A DNA stretch of 64,000 nt from Apiosordaria backusii (GCA_030549205.1 JAUKTV010000005.1:496001-560000), one strand, 5' to 3'; positions 1 to 10,934 are shown, counted from the stretch's first letter. Program-made: numbers and translations. Notes: a model not told the origin generated them from the sequence alone.

Positions 1-1604
1 CCCCATCCCTAACAAACCCCACAACAAAAAACCCCATCGTCCCCCTCCCATCATCCCTAAAAGCCCTGATACACCCCTCCGCCACCTCCCCATCCCCCTC
101 ACTACCCTCCAACTCCCCCCTCACATCCCACTCCCTCATCCCCCGCACCTGCTCCCCCCGTTTCAGCACCCTCCACCCCCTCCTCCTTGCAACCTCCGAC
201 CTCAACGCCCTGACCGCGACCTCCTCGTTCTCCCCAGCATGCACCGAACACGTAGAGTACGTAACCTTTTTCGCAGCAGGAAACTCAAACGCATGCAAGA
301 TAATCTGCAGCTGGAACGCCGCCAGAGCCTCAATCCGCTGCTGCAAATCCTTTTCCGACGAAACAACAGTCGTTTCCCCGTCGTCGTCCACCATTATCGA
401 CGGGGGCGGTTTACTCGTCTCCTCACCCTCCGGGCGCTTTCTCTTCTTGTTCCCATTCTTCGAATTAGCGATCGCATTCCCTTTATTGTTTCTATTGTTA
501 CTACCCGGCGATTCAGGCAGCCACAACTCCGGCACATCATCCCTCCCCACAATCCCACTCCCCGAACACGACGGATCAAGCAACAACCCCCCCACACGCG
601 CGTACTCCTCCGCCATGGGGTCAGCCCGTAAGAAATCCTCCCCCGGGTGGACAACCGTCCCGACATCACTCCCCGCAATCCTGATCATCTTCTGCAGCGT
701 CTTAGCACGATTCCTATCCTTCTCAAAAGCGTGGATCATCATCTGCCCTCCTCGTGCAAAACCCCCCTCCCTTTCCGAGAGGATCCCAGCTAGGTGCGTA
801 GTTTTATTCCCCGGAGCAGAGCAAGCATCGATGATATCCCCGTCTTCCGGTCTTGGGTCTAGTAAGTAAGCCGGGAAGCAAGACGCCTTGTCCTGGAGGA
901 TGATCTCGCCTTTTTTGTAGGCTTCCGTTTTGGTGAAGTCCATCGCGGAGGGGGGAACGGCGAGGAGGTTGGGGATGTGGCCGTCTAGACAGATTACTTT
1001 GCGCTTTCTGCCTGCGGTCATGACTTCGGTGATGGAGGGGACGATTTCCCAGCCTTGGAAGGTTGTTTCGAGCTGGGCGTCGAGGGTGGACTTGACGGTG
1101 TTGACTCTGATCCAGCGGGGGTGCTGGATGGGGCCGGCGTGGTCTGATTCTATCAGGTCCCGGAGGGTGTCGATGGTGGGACATTTTCGGCGGATTCTGG
1201 CTTTGGTGAATTCCGAGGTGAGGCGGGCTTTGTGGCGGTCGATGGATTGGCGGAGGCCGTGGGAGGCGGGGAGGGCGATGCCGCCTTTGGCGAGGAGGAG
1301 GTCGTGGGATAGGAGGATGGATAAGATAGGGGTGAGCTAGGGTTGTAGTTAGTGACAAACTTTTCGTGGTTTTGTGATGATGGGGGTCGTCGTGTGTATG
1401 TACCTTGCGCTCATGCTTGAGCAGCTCGGCATTTTCAACCACTTCTTTCAGAACAGCGCTCCATTTGCATGTCTCGAGAGCCAGGGCGTACACCTGTGCT
1501 GGGGGGGATTTTAGGTCCTTGTTGCTGAAGACTCGTGATTTTAAGCTGCCGCCGTGTGTTGAGGGCCCTGTGAGCAGAGCTGCTGCTTCATGGTAGAGAG
1601 ACAT
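1..1604 (-). CDS. RCM1: 25S/28S rRNA (cytosine-C5) methyltransferase, NSUN5/Rcm1 type, 3' end outside window
   Basis: Two exons are visible, 1404-1604 and 1336 down past base 1. A 67-nt GT-AG intron (1337-1403) falls in phase 0. The start is the ATG at 1604, beginning MSLYHEAAALL. An in-frame ATG six codons upstream is less likely. The protein shows the NOL1/NOP2/Sun methyltransferase signature: the SAM-binding motif DACSAPGNKTTHLA near residue 236, LLLDPSCSGSGIV near 321 and TYSTCSVH near 430. The last two carry the paired cysteines typical of RNA m5C methyltransferases. The DPSCSGSG form is characteristic of Rcm1/NSUN5, which methylates one cytosine of large-subunit rRNA in the nucleolus. 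A Lys/Arg-rich insertion (GNKKRKRPEG) lies between the two cysteine motifs. The C-terminus is cut off by the window edge after a run reading AFRDDGRGTMGFFVVGFV. The family assignment is firm. The target base is inferred from yeast. Confidence 0.9.
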
Positions 1605-2718
1605 TTTCACTCTTATTTTCAAGGCTGTGATAGTAAAGAGCTTAATCCATTGAGTTCAACAGCAAATGTCGTTTTGCTTTTGGAAAGTTGTTTGATGTGA
1701 TGAGTTGGTTGATGAGAGGGAGTGATGAAAAGAGTGGTGAGAGATGGTTGGTCGGCTTCCAATCGCAATGGAAAAATTTGGCAATGAAGGGGTTAGGGTT
1801 GTGTGCTGGGAATATGACCACCATCATCAACACCACCAGAACACACCCAGTTGACAGCGAATTCTTTTTGTAGTGGTTCTTTTCTATGAGTATCTAAACT
1901 AATATTGTCTCGTCATAGACACACATGTTGTAATCCGAAATTCACAGTTGAACTATGACCCGTTATTGAGAGCCGTCTTGGCCAAGAGTGTGTGTAAGTC
2001 ACCTCAACTTCAAGGTACGGTTCCCAGCCTTTTATTCCAACTGGTCAATTCCTTGCTTTTTCGCTCGATTATTAACTATCAATTGACTCATCTTCTCGGG
2101 GTTGATGCTTTCTAGTGCCTTAAGAGGGGCAAGACATCCCATCTCCAACATCTATGACTTCTGGCATCCAGCCAAGACAAGGCGCTGAATAATCGCCATA
2201 TAGGAATCGCAACACAGACTCCAATCACATCTTTCTCAGAGGCTCGTATTCCCAATTTGGAATGCGAGGGAACGTTAAGCTTCCAAAATATGCCTGCCGG
2301 GAAGGGGATTAACTTTCAAGACCATGCAACCTTATCCTTTACCATCCAGCATCCGTCCCGTCCCCGCTCCTCCTTCAGGATACAGCTCACATCCGATCCC
2401 AATGAACGCTTCCGCGGAGGAATACCGCCGTTTCTCTACAAGACAATGACGTGATTCCCGTGTTGGGGTCTCGTGGAAATGTCGGGATTCTTGATGAAAA
2501 AAAAGGTATGTAAAGTACTTCGGCGCTTTTGAATCACTTTATGTCGTTTGCTTGATCGTGTGTGGTGTTCTGACATGTTGCTGACACACCATCCAAAGTC
2601 CGCCAGTATTAATGAATAGAGGGGACTGAACAGTGGATTTAAATTTAAAAAGAAATCTCTTGTTTTTCTCCTCTCTCGCTTCCCTTTTGGGTCAAAGAGA
2701 AAGTTACCACTGACATCA
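1605..2718. other. Shared upstream region of RCM1 and a Zn2Cys6 gene
   Basis: No gene is supported here. The region lies between two divergent genes and so should hold both promoters and leaders. A CCAAT pentamer is at 2221-2225. The short open frames have no recognisable protein features. Confidence 0.5.
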
Positions 2719-4361
2719 ATGTCTCCCGTCCGTGTAACCACCTTCACCAACACCTTCCTTGTCGCCTCAGACGGGGGTGATCAGCACAGGCTCCGAGTCG
2801 TTGGCCCAGAAGAGGCTCGCAAAAAAAGGCCGCACCGGGTATGTCATTCCGAGCTCCCGTCGATAACCTTCTTACTGTCCTAACCATTGGCCGATAGAAA
2901 TCGAGAACCGGGTGTATCAGATGCAAGCGCCGCAAGGTCAAATGCGACGAGGGGGAGCCATGCAGTAACTGCGTAAAGAGGAAAGAGAGCTGTATTCGTC
3001 GCAGCCCTCCTCCTCCTCCAAGAGTCTCTTCACAGGTGGCCACCTCATCGTCTATGCCGAGGGAGATATCCTGTTCTCCCATTTCGGAACCCGAATGCAG
3101 CCCTATCAACTTGCTGCACATGGAGCTGCTCCATCACTTTGACCGATGGACGATCCCAACCTTGGCATTTAAGCATATCTGGCCGTCAATGCTGCAGCTT
3201 GCATTTCAAGTAATTACTTGTCTCTCTCCCTTTATTCTTATCGCAACCAAACTAAGCAGCCTGTCTACCCAGTCCCACCATACCTACCTCGTAAACGCCA
3301 TGCTCTCCCTCGCTGCCGCACACCTCGACCATCTCTGCCCTGGCAACCTCCACTATCACCGTGCAAAGTATGTACTATTAAACAAAGCCCTTGTCGACTA
3401 CCGCTCTGCCTTGTCACTCCCCATCACAGCCAAGAACTGCGATGCAATGCTGGGAACAGCGACCCTAATCCACTACCTCATGTGGTGTGACCTCTCCTTT
3501 ATGGACTCCCAATCACCTAATGCACCTCTCGACCTGTCAGGAGACAGACTCTACTACCTCTCCACCGGCGTCCGCCAAGTCTTCTTCCAGGCATGGCAAC
3601 ACTTTCAGCAACCCAGCTCACTCTTCTCCCGCCCTGGGTTACTACAGCCATGCATGGCCATCGAGGACGTAGTCGAAGCAAAAGGACTGAACTGGCAGAG
3701 ATACGTGAAGGGATTTATGGGGCTGTACGACAACCCGAGGTACCACGGCAATGGCTCTTTTGGCTTCTTTTCGTCCGCATCCTCAAGCTCAAGACAAAAC
3801 TCTCCTTGTCCGATGGGGATGACACAAGACAAGAAAGAGTTATGACCCTCACAGACTGATAACTACTTCAAAGTCGTCACCCTCTGGCACTCCTACACCG
3901 AGGGCGTGGCATATTTGCGTAGTGGCGGTATCCACGACGAGGCTCTACTTCGGGCAGCCTACAAGAGATTGGTCTCCCGGTTGGCAGTGGCAATGGCGTA
4001 TTTGTCTGATCGGTCGTTTACAAAGTCTTGCCCTTTTTCAGCTGGGTATAAACCCACAAAACCGCCAGACAACCTGGGGTTGAAGCAAGAGGATGTGGTG
4101 AGATATGTGCTTACGATTAGCATGATGTGTTTTGGGCCGTTGCTGCAGTTGATACGGGAGGGAGATTCGCGGATGTTGATCTTGTTGCTGCATATATATC
4201 GAGTCGTGGGGGTCCTGCTACCGCCGGGGAGGGGCAAACAGGCAGGGGATGAGTATTGGTGGTGCAGGAGGAGGGTGGTGGTGATGGAGGAGGTTATTGG
4301 GCGAGAGATGAAGAGGAGGGGGGTCGAGGTTTGTTTGAGGAGGCAGGGGGAGGTTGTGTGA
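2719..4361 (+). CDS. Zn2Cys6 fungal transcription factor
   Basis: Exon 1 (2719-2838) and a 59-nt intron (2839-2897) lead into a binuclear zinc cluster whose six cysteines lie in TGCIRCKRRKVKCDEGEPC followed by SNCVKRKESC. This is a DNA-binding domain typical of fungal regulators. A phase-0 intron at about 3210-3272 is likely, because removing it joins LQLAFQ to SHHTYLVNAMLSLAAAHL, the usual start of the fungal regulator middle region. The frame is open without splicing there too. Near 3705-3854 another intron is needed, because the frame stops at 3843 and resumes with TDNYFKVVTLWHSYTEG at 3855. The best phase-0 donor I see is at 3705 (GTGAAG). The 3' exon runs to the stop at 4361. The target genes cannot be inferred. 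The splice model is uncertain in its second half, and a decayed gene is possible. Confidence 0.72.
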
Positions 4362-4851
4362 TTCTCGACGATGTGTGCAAGAACATAGCTGGACCGACCC
4401 ATCAAAAAGAGAAGGGACCAAAAAAAGAAAAGAAAATTGATACCAAGCATCAAAATTGCCAAAAGCTCACCGGCCAACCTGTGAGGTGGCCGGCTACGAA
4501 AACCCTTTACGGGAAAGGGTTTTGCTGCGCGGGGGAGTCGAACCGGGGTCGTTGTCATCCCCCGCGCCGGCAGCAGCCCAATTGACCATGTGGTCAGGGC
4601 AAGTAGACAAGCTACCGGGGCCGCTGTTGGAAGGTACGTGTCGAAACTGATATATATACCGTGTGTTCCTGATCATTGGGAAGGAACGAGCCCCAAGCCA
4701 GTGTGGGCTTTTTCTCGTCACTGTTCCACTGACACCCAACCGCAATATCATAGACTTCCAATTATCACACAACTTAATCCTCTTGTCTTTTTATCTTCAA
4801 CTTCTTTTCTTTTTTTCTCTAAAGTAAGTAGTAGGTTTCTCATCCTGGGTA
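4362..4851. other. Convergent intergenic region with a cluster of foldbacks
   Basis: This lies between the ends of the convergent Zn2Cys6 and hydrolase genes. It holds four consecutive inverted repeats at 4470-4596 and otherwise nothing I can name. A T-rich stretch at 4790-4830 lies just past the 3' end of the minus-strand hydrolase. Confidence 0.6.
4470..4596 (-). repeat. Four consecutive inverted repeats with tRNA-like Pol III boxes
   Basis: Directly visible foldbacks are: 4470-4493 (CCGGCC-A-ACCT, loop GTG, AGGTGGCCGG); 4499-4523 (perfect 10-bp stem AAAACCCTTT/AAAGGGTTTT, loop ACGGG); 4527-4567 (perfect 10-bp stem GCGCGGGGGA/TCCCCCGCGC, 21-nt loop); and 4583-4596 (TGACCA-TG-TGGTCA). On the minus strand the third loop contains GGTTCGACTCC, a perfect tRNA B box. 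TGGTCAATTGGG upstream resembles an A box at tRNA-like spacing. A normal tRNA cannot be folded: the 3' end would need a 5' acceptor strand GCTGCGC, which is absent, and the T stem does not pair. A tRNA relic, a tRNA-derived element or a structured Pol III transcript are the alternatives. Confidence 0.55.
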
Positions 4852-7416
4852 TCATATTCCTCCCCCTTTTACATCCCTCATTGCCTTCCCCCCTTCCACC
4901 ACCCCACCTCCCAACCCAATCCCCTTCCCCCTCCCCCTAACCACCGCCTCCAACGCCCTCCCCACCGCAGCCAAATCCCCCAGCATAGTAATATGCCCCC
5001 TATCCGTGCACACCCTCCCCCCCTTAACAACCTCATACCCTGCCGGCAGCATCGCTTCTTTAGCCAGCACCACCCCATCCCCAGACTTAAACATCAGATC
5101 ATCGTACGCGTCCGCGTGGGCGATCCCCTCCCTCCCGGAGACGCGACAGCCGTAGGTGGTGGGGATGTCTTTTGCGTAGATTAGTGCCAGGGGTGGGTAG
5201 GAGTTGGATTCCTGGTGGGAGGGATTGTGGGCGAGCTCGGAGCGGAATTGTTTGATTTCTGCGAGGGTGCGGGAGAGATACGCAATGTTTTTGGTGAGGG
5301 TGGCGGGTGTGTTGTTTCCCCCTTCTGGACTGGAACCACCGTTATCACTGCCTGAGGTTCCTATTTGGGGGGCTAGAGTCCTGTCTTTGCTGCTGTGCAT
5401 TCCTGGTAACCCTGCCCCGGCAGTGGCAGCGGCGGTGTGGTCCTTTTTTGTCTGGGTGTTGCTTCTGCTTCGGAGGGGTTGGAAACTGGGGAGTGAATCT
5501 GATAAGCTGAGTAGCGAACTAAAAGTGCCGTTATTTTTGGACAGTGCTGGCAATGCGGGTTCGGATACTGAGGGGCAGAGGCGGTATTTAACCCAGTCGT
5601 TGACGTCGTAAAAGTTGATCCTGTGTTCTTCCCCTGTTTCTTTGTCTACGAAACAGAACCCGTCTTCGGGGAGGAAAACGAATGTTGTTCGAAGGGAGAA
5701 GTTCACATGCGCTGTCAGGATCTTCTCGTTCAGCAAAACCGCGTCTCCGTTTCGTAATGGGCCGAGGATGTTGATGCAGCGCTGGGGGACACCGACGTAG
5801 ACTACACCCCTGAATAGTTCCGGTCGTTGGTTTACCGCGTGCCGGGTTATGATCCCCCCAAGGCTATGCGATATAACCCACGCCCCCTTTTCCCTTTGTG
5901 GCACCCCCTCCCGATTAGACGGCAACCCCTCCAGAAACCTCACCAGCCTCTTCGACAACAAATGCGGACTAAGCCGCCAGTCATATCCATAATCATGCAC
6001 CCTCAACTTCCCTACCCTGGCATTCTCGCACTCCCTCAGCCGCTTAAAAAGCCGCTTCGAGATATCCACCGGCCCGATATTCTTCAGCATCCCGTCCGCA
6101 AAAATGCTCTTCTCCATGTCCAGCTCGTCCTGCGGATCCAGCCCAACTTCCAAATTGACCTTTCTGATATTCAACTGCACCTTCACCGGCACCCACAATC
6201 GCCGATGGGGGGCTTTGGCTGAGCGGAGGATTGAGCCGCGGTACCCGCCCATGATGACAATGTCGCCGGTTAGGTGCTCCAAGACTTTGTCTAATGGGTC
6301 CTGAGGGGAGGTGGTGGTGGTGGAGAAAGTAGGGAGGGAACCTGATCGGTGAGTGGTGGTGGTGGCGGCGGCGGCCATGGGTTCAGTGCTGGATTTCTTA
6401 AGGGGGGTGTTGGCCAGGAGATTAGGCATCTGCGGCATTTTGAACGAGGGCCCTTCAAAACTGTCTAGTATGGCCTTCATCCGGGAGTTAACCTGCTCGC
6501 GGACGTTGGCGAAGCGGGTGTCGTCCCCGAGAGAGGAGACTCGCGAGAGGGTGTGATACAGCAACGAGTCGTCCGAGGTTGTTCGTCGCAGGGATGGTGT
6601 TCTAGGGGTGGTGCCGGAGCGTTGGGAACTACTATCTGGCATGAACCCCGTTTGTGGTGTTTTTGGCCGAGGTGGCCGCTCGTCTTTCTGGGGTGAGGTG
6701 TTATTAGAACTACTGTGAGACGAAAAAAAGGGCGGTGTTGGGATGCTAGGCATGAATCCGGACGGGATTGATATCGACGGGAGAGCTTTGGAGAGCCTCT
6801 TCAGCATAGCATTCTCACTAACTGAAGACGCGCGCTTGTGTCTAGAAGACTGGCTCTTGATCGCCAATGACATTGATGACCATCTCCCCGGCTCCGTGAT
6901 GTGGAATTGCTTTGGTCCTGCCTGCCATGGTGTTGGGAGGCGTTCAAGAGGGGGTCGTTCTTGGGGAGCTGGGGAAGCCTCTGATTTCCTCGCTCCTTCC
7001 ATTTGAACCAGAGGTTCAGACGAGTGTCTCGATGGTGGTGGTTTGCCGCCACTTGAAGTCCCGTCAAGTGATGCCATCCCTGGTTGGTGGTCGTCCTCGA
7101 GTCTCTCAAAAATACCACCCCCCGATAACCGATCCATAGCCGCCATTCTCTCCGCAGCCGGAGTCTTTGGCGACGTGAAAAGCGTGGCGAGTGGGCTGAT
7201 GGCCGGCTGCATCAGCGATTGGGCGTCGGCCTGGTCATCTTCAAAGTCCTCATCGTCCTCCGCTCCATCCGAAGAAGAAGCGGGTCCTCCATTTTGGTCC
7301 TGCGCCGGTGGCGGCGGGAATTCTGCAACGACTGGTGGGAGAGTCATCCGAGCCATGTCTACCTCCAACGATGCCGAAGCCGGTGGTGCTGTCATGGCGG
7401 TCATTGTGAAAGTCAA
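4852..7416 (-). CDS. LCAT/PDAT-like alpha/beta hydrolase with long disordered N-terminus
   Basis: This is a single 854-codon open frame. The first roughly 370 residues are Ser/Pro/Thr-rich and probably disordered. The enzymatic part starts around GDIVIMGGYRGS and continues with VHDYGYDWRLSP. The nucleophile elbow is HSLGG, with the serine near residue 518. SGDGVVL near 778 and DRGHITML near 807 supply plausible catalytic aspartate and histidine. The order of motifs matches the lecithin:cholesterol acyltransferase superfamily of lipases and acyltransferases, which act on phospholipids or sterol/glycerol acceptors. No signal peptide is evident, which argues for a cytosolic or peripheral membrane enzyme. 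The substrate is unknown. It converges with the Zn2Cys6 gene and diverges from the NDUFB4-type gene. The start at 7416 is the first ATG of the open frame, and internal ATGs 5 and 8 codons later are also possible. Confidence 0.85.
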   Translation of the reverse strand: MTFTMTAMTAPPASASLEVDMARMTLPPVVAEFPPPPAQDQNGGPASSSDGAEDDEDFEDDQADAQSLMQPAISPLATLFTSPKTPAAERMAAMDRLSGGGIFERLEDDHQPGMASLDGTSSGGKPPPSRHSSEPLVQMEGARKSEASPAPQERPPLERLPTPWQAGPKQFHITEPGRWSSMSLAIKSQSSRHKRASSVSENAMLKRLSKALPSISIPSGFMPSIPTPPFFSSHSSSNNTSPQKDERPPRPKTPQTGFMPDSSSQRSGTTPRTPSLRRTTSDDSLLYHTLSRVSSLGDDTRFANVREQVNSRMKAILDSFEGPSFKMPQMPNLLANTPLKKSSTEPMAAAATTTTHRSGSLPTFSTTTTSPQDPLDKVLEHLTGDIVIMGGYRGSILRSAKAPHRRLWVPVKVQLNIRKVNLEVGLDPQDELDMEKSIFADGMLKNIGPVDISKRLFKRLRECENARVGKLRVHDYGYDWRLSPHLLSKRLVRFLEGLPSNREGVPQREKGAWVISHSLGGIITRHAVNQRPELFRGVVYVGVPQRCINILGPLRNGDAVLLNEKILTAHVNFSLRTTFVFLPEDGFCFVDKETGEEHRINFYDVNDWVKYRLCPSVSEPALPALSKNNGTFSSLLSLSDSLPSFQPLRSRSNTQTKKDHTAAATAGAGLPGMHSSKDRTLAPQIGTSGSDNGGSSPEGGNNTPATLTKNIAYLSRTLAEIKQFRSELAHNPSHQESNSYPPLALIYAKDIPTTYGCRVSGREGIAHADAYDDLMFKSGDGVVLAKEAMLPAGYEVVKGGRVCTDRGHITMLGDLAAVGRALEAVVRGRGKGIGLGGGVVEGGKAMRDVKGGGI

Positions 7417-9093
7417 AAATGTGGTGGGAGATGCCTCAGCATAAGAGGGTATTCCAAGCTCGACATCAACAAGGCTGTGTTCGCCTTTTGCTTGGCAGGG
7501 GTTGAGTTAGTCCAGGTTGGGATAAAAATAAACAACTGGAACTATTTGGTAAAAGCTGATGCCTATTGATGAGATGAGATGAGCTGTCAATGGCAGACAG
7601 TCCAGGATAGGAGGAAAAAAGAGAGAAGAAGAGAAGTCGAGGTGTATGATTGATGACAAAAGGAAGACAAAAAGGAAAACGCCGTCCCCTACAGTATCCA
7701 GTTTCGAAGACACTGTTATTTAGGGTGAGTGATATGGTAAGCTGAGAGGCTGAATGCGGCTAGGTAAATGGCTCAGATGGAAGGATCAGATCGATTCCCC
7801 ATGGTCTGGCCCCCGGCCGTCGGTCTTTGTCTCGATTTCGCTGTTGGCACAGTCCACGCAGCTGGAACAGCAACAACACCGCAGACACATCGGAAGGGAC
7901 ATGGGTTCCATGGGACGGAAGCGAACATTGAAATAGCGGCGGTGCAAGACCCAATCAGGAAGGACCCCGTTGTCTGATACTCCCACGTTTTTGATGCCTA
8001 ACACCTTGCTATTCTTGCCTATCATTTCGTCAGTGTCTGTCTCAAAAGAGCTTTTAATTGATTCCCTCGTCAGAAGTTCACTTGTGCTGTTGCTTCTTTG
8101 CAATTTGACGTCATGGCGCTAAACTCCGGCACTGAAAGTTCCTAGTGTAAAGATTTGCTGGTTCCACCGAAACTCCCCCCGCGCTGGGCTCTGCCGGACC
8201 CGCGCCTCCTCCGAGCCCGGTGTCAGGCCCGCGCACGGCACTAACCCCGGGTTGTTGTTGGTCTGAGGGACCTGGAGATTGAAAAGCCCAGGCATATCGT
8301 ATTTCACCGCAATTCCTTAGTGATGACAGGCAGACTTTCCATGTCAAATAGCGCCGAGGCTGAGCAAGCATCGCCGATGACCCTGTACCACTCAAGTTCC
8401 ACGACCGCCCTGTTGTGTCGTAAGCCTGCAGATGCGATCAACCAACCTTGGTGGGGGTTCACAGTCGTGCGAGAATACGCGGAGCCTTGCCTTGGTCCCA
8501 GCAGCACATCGTGTGACAAAGGAAACAATTCCAAAACTCATCTTTCAAGAAATTGACATCCATCGTGGAGCCTCAGTCCCGTTGCATTGCAATGGAACAT
8601 TTCAACGGTTCAAGCGGGATTCCTGGAGATGAAAGCCGGGCGTGGGGGAGGAGGGAAGAAGGCAAGCATGTGATGGCCTGGACCAAGCGTGCTCTTTGCG
8701 GTGAGCAAACACGGAATACGCGGAAAAGGAAAGGGTTCAAAGAAAAGCTCCAAGAGCTTCAGCTTCAGCTCTCAGAAGCTCCAGAAAAACAGTAAGAAGT
8801 CGCTTGCCCGCCAATTGCATCCCATCTAGAAACACAGAGAGACAAAATGCCGTTGTCCAACCCTCCTCTTGGCCAACCCTCAGTTAACGACCGCCTCACG
8901 TGACCCATCTCTATTCCCCACTTTACCCTCGCCCATAGCTCCCCCCAGCTTGGCAACCGCCTAGCAGCCAGCACCCAGAACGTCAATTGACGATTGAGTG
9001 TCACTGTCGCCGACGACAACCTGCAAAACCTCCCACCACCCACCCCATATTTTCCAGTGTAGCAGCCGGCGCAAGCCACCAAAAACCTTCAAA
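7417..9093. other. Divergent upstream region, no supported gene
   Basis: This is the upstream region shared by the hydrolase and the small complex I gene. A 105-codon minus-strand frame (7786-8103) has a Cys cluster CLRCCCCSSC but no family resemblance and no start or splice support, so it is not called. A GC-rich patch lies at 8160-8240. Confidence 0.4.
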
Positions 9094-9930
9094 ATGGCTG
9101 GCCTCGAGCATCACAGTTCGTTTTCACCCCTCTCTCCCCTCGGCTGAACAAATGAGCAAGTGGTAGCTAACAGAAGCTCTTCAAACAGAGGTGCTAATGG
9201 ACCCGGCGTTTGTCCGGTGGAACAGTATGTCTTGCTTCTTTCTGTAGAGCGATCGCCGGAGCTCTGGATGTGATATACGCCCCTGGAATACTTGCCTCGT
9301 CGGAATCCGACATCGATAACCGCGAAACGAGCCTGGAATGAAACGTCACGGGCAGCAATGGACGACTTATGGAGGACGGGCTGGACATATGGAAACCCCG
9401 ACAAAATAGAAGGAACACCTAAACAACTGGGTGACAAAAACCACTCAAATTCGGACACAGCAGAAGCCTCGGCTGCCGTGCGTGCAGTCCTAACGAGAAC
9501 AACGAAATATAGAGCACAACAAGTCGACGATCGCGAGATATTCCAGGCTACAACGAGCACACAACCCAAATCACCAACCAAACTCACAATCATGAGCACA
9601 AGACTACAGAGATTCTGATTTCGAACCTCCAAAACATGGAACCGGGAACTTGTTTCTAACAACCTCTACACATAACAGACATGCAAGTCAACCGCTACAA
9701 GTACTTCCGCTGGACCCCCCGCACCGGCCTCCTCACCACCATCTACGTCTTTGTCGTCCCCGGAATCCTCGCTTACATTGGCTGGAAGTGGGATGTCAGT
9801 TCTCCCCTGTTTTTTTCCCTATCTTTTTGTGTCCACCTAACCCTAACCTCAACCTAACTAACACTCCGCACATCAGGGCGCCTTCGACCTCCGAGCAAAG
9901 CGCAGGGGAGATCTCCTTGTTGAGCGTTAA
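9094..9930 (+). CDS. NDUFB4: NADH:ubiquinone oxidoreductase small subunit, NDUFB4/B15 type (6.6-kDa subunit)
   Basis: Four exons were deduced: 9094-9115, 9189-9224, 9679-9794 and 9877-9930. They give a 75-residue protein beginning MAGLEHHKVLMDPAFVRWN and continuing NMQVNRYKYFRWTPRTG. A hydrophobic segment (LLTTIYVFVVPGILAYIGW) follows, then the ending GAFDLRAKRRGDLLVER. All junctions are GT-AG and keep frame. The single transmembrane segment followed by a basic tail, and the MQVNRYKYFRWTPRT motif, match fungal complex I accessory subunits of the B15 type in the inner mitochondrial membrane. Exons 1 and 2 are only 22 and 36 nt, so a simple ORF scan misses the gene. Intron 2 is 454 nt, which is long for this genome. 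The reading frame is firm. The exact subunit name rests on my recollection of the family. Confidence 0.85.
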
Positions 9931-10402
9931 AAGGCGAAGTGACTTGAAGAGCAGAGGGGAAAGTGTATATATTTTGATGATCGAGGGTGTGGTCAAGCAG
10001 ACATTGGAGCTCTCAGGGGAGTTACACGAGAAGCAAAACCTCGAGGACAAAGATCAAACTGCTACGCTTTTTCGCAGGATTTGAATTTTTTGTCTTGTGT
10101 GATTGATGATGTGTGTGACTATGTGAAGTTGTCGATTGGTCACTGGAAGAATATAGGTTGGGTTGTGCTCTATAATGCCCGGTGGTCCTTATTGCTGGCT
10201 CTATAATGCTCTATCATGTTCTAAGATGTGACTCTTTTTGTAGTCCTCCCGTTGATGCAAAATAATGGCTCTACTCGCTCGAGAAACCGCGCTATTTCCC
10301 TCCCGTTGAGAGTTGGCCACCTCACCACTCACCATATAATTCTACTTCCAAACTATGCCCCCTTCCCCCTCCTCCGCTACAACATGTTCCTCTGCCTTTC
10401 CT
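9931..10402. other. 3' flank of the complex I gene, nothing else seen
   Basis: Repeated short motifs built on CTCTATAATG occur at about 10168-10216. No open frame or RNA signal was recognised. Confidence 0.4.
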
Positions 10403-10831
10403 CTACCCTATCCTCCCATCCTCCTTCTCCTCCTCCGCCAGCTCGTCCAGTTCCTCCGCGCTGCGTCTTCCTTCACTTCCCTGCCGTTGTTGCATTCTAC
10501 CCGCCCCCTCCGGTCGATCTAAGATCTTCATATTGTTTCTTTTGTTGTTTTTCTTCCCTTCACCTCTAAGCCAAACACGAAAATCCTTTCCAGGATGCGC
10601 CGACCACCCATTTCTCGCCCAGTCCCTCCACCAGTCATCCTCCTCTGGTCCAACTTCCCCGAGAGGATCCTCATACACGGGATCCTTGCGGTTGCCGTCA
10701 TGAACCCGCCACCCAGCGACAAAATATTCTACATTGGGATTTCTGTGAAGATGCGGCTTCGAGAACTCGGTCCCTCCAAGGTCCGTTGATCCACCCGTCC
10801 ATCCAGTCTCCCTACTCTCCACACCACACAA
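10403..10831 (-). CDS. Hypothetical small protein, weakly supported
   Basis: This 142-codon frame has the composition of a real protein. Its middle reads NPNVEYFVAGWRVHDGNRKD, then EEDDWWRDWARNGWSAHPGK, and its tail is acidic and Glu-rich (EELDELAEEEKEDGRIG). Tryptophans and charged residues are frequent. The opposite strand in the same interval reads mostly Pro/Ser. The true start is unsure: an acceptor-like site ending CTTCACAG lies just before the codons for NPNVEYF, so this could be the last exon of a gene with a short upstream exon. It lies downstream of SAP18 on the same strand. I do not recognise the family. Confidence 0.3.
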   Translation of the reverse strand: MCGVESRETGWTGGSTDLGGTEFSKPHLHRNPNVEYFVAGWRVHDGNRKDPVYEDPLGEVGPEEDDWWRDWARNGWSAHPGKDFRVWLRGEGKKNNKRNNMKILDRPEGAGRMQQRQGSEGRRSAEELDELAEEEKEDGRIG

Positions 10832-10934
10832 ACCCGATCCTATGTCCCAAGTCTCTCCCTAGGTCCAGCTCATCTTTTCGCTCCTCCCATCTCTTCCATC
10901 TCTCCCCTACCCTCCCCCCAACCCCCTTCCCCCT

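Noticed and set aside
7786..8103. 105-codon minus-strand frame with a cysteine cluster
   Set aside because: No recognisable family. The Cys cluster CLRCCCCSSC alone is not evidence for a gene.
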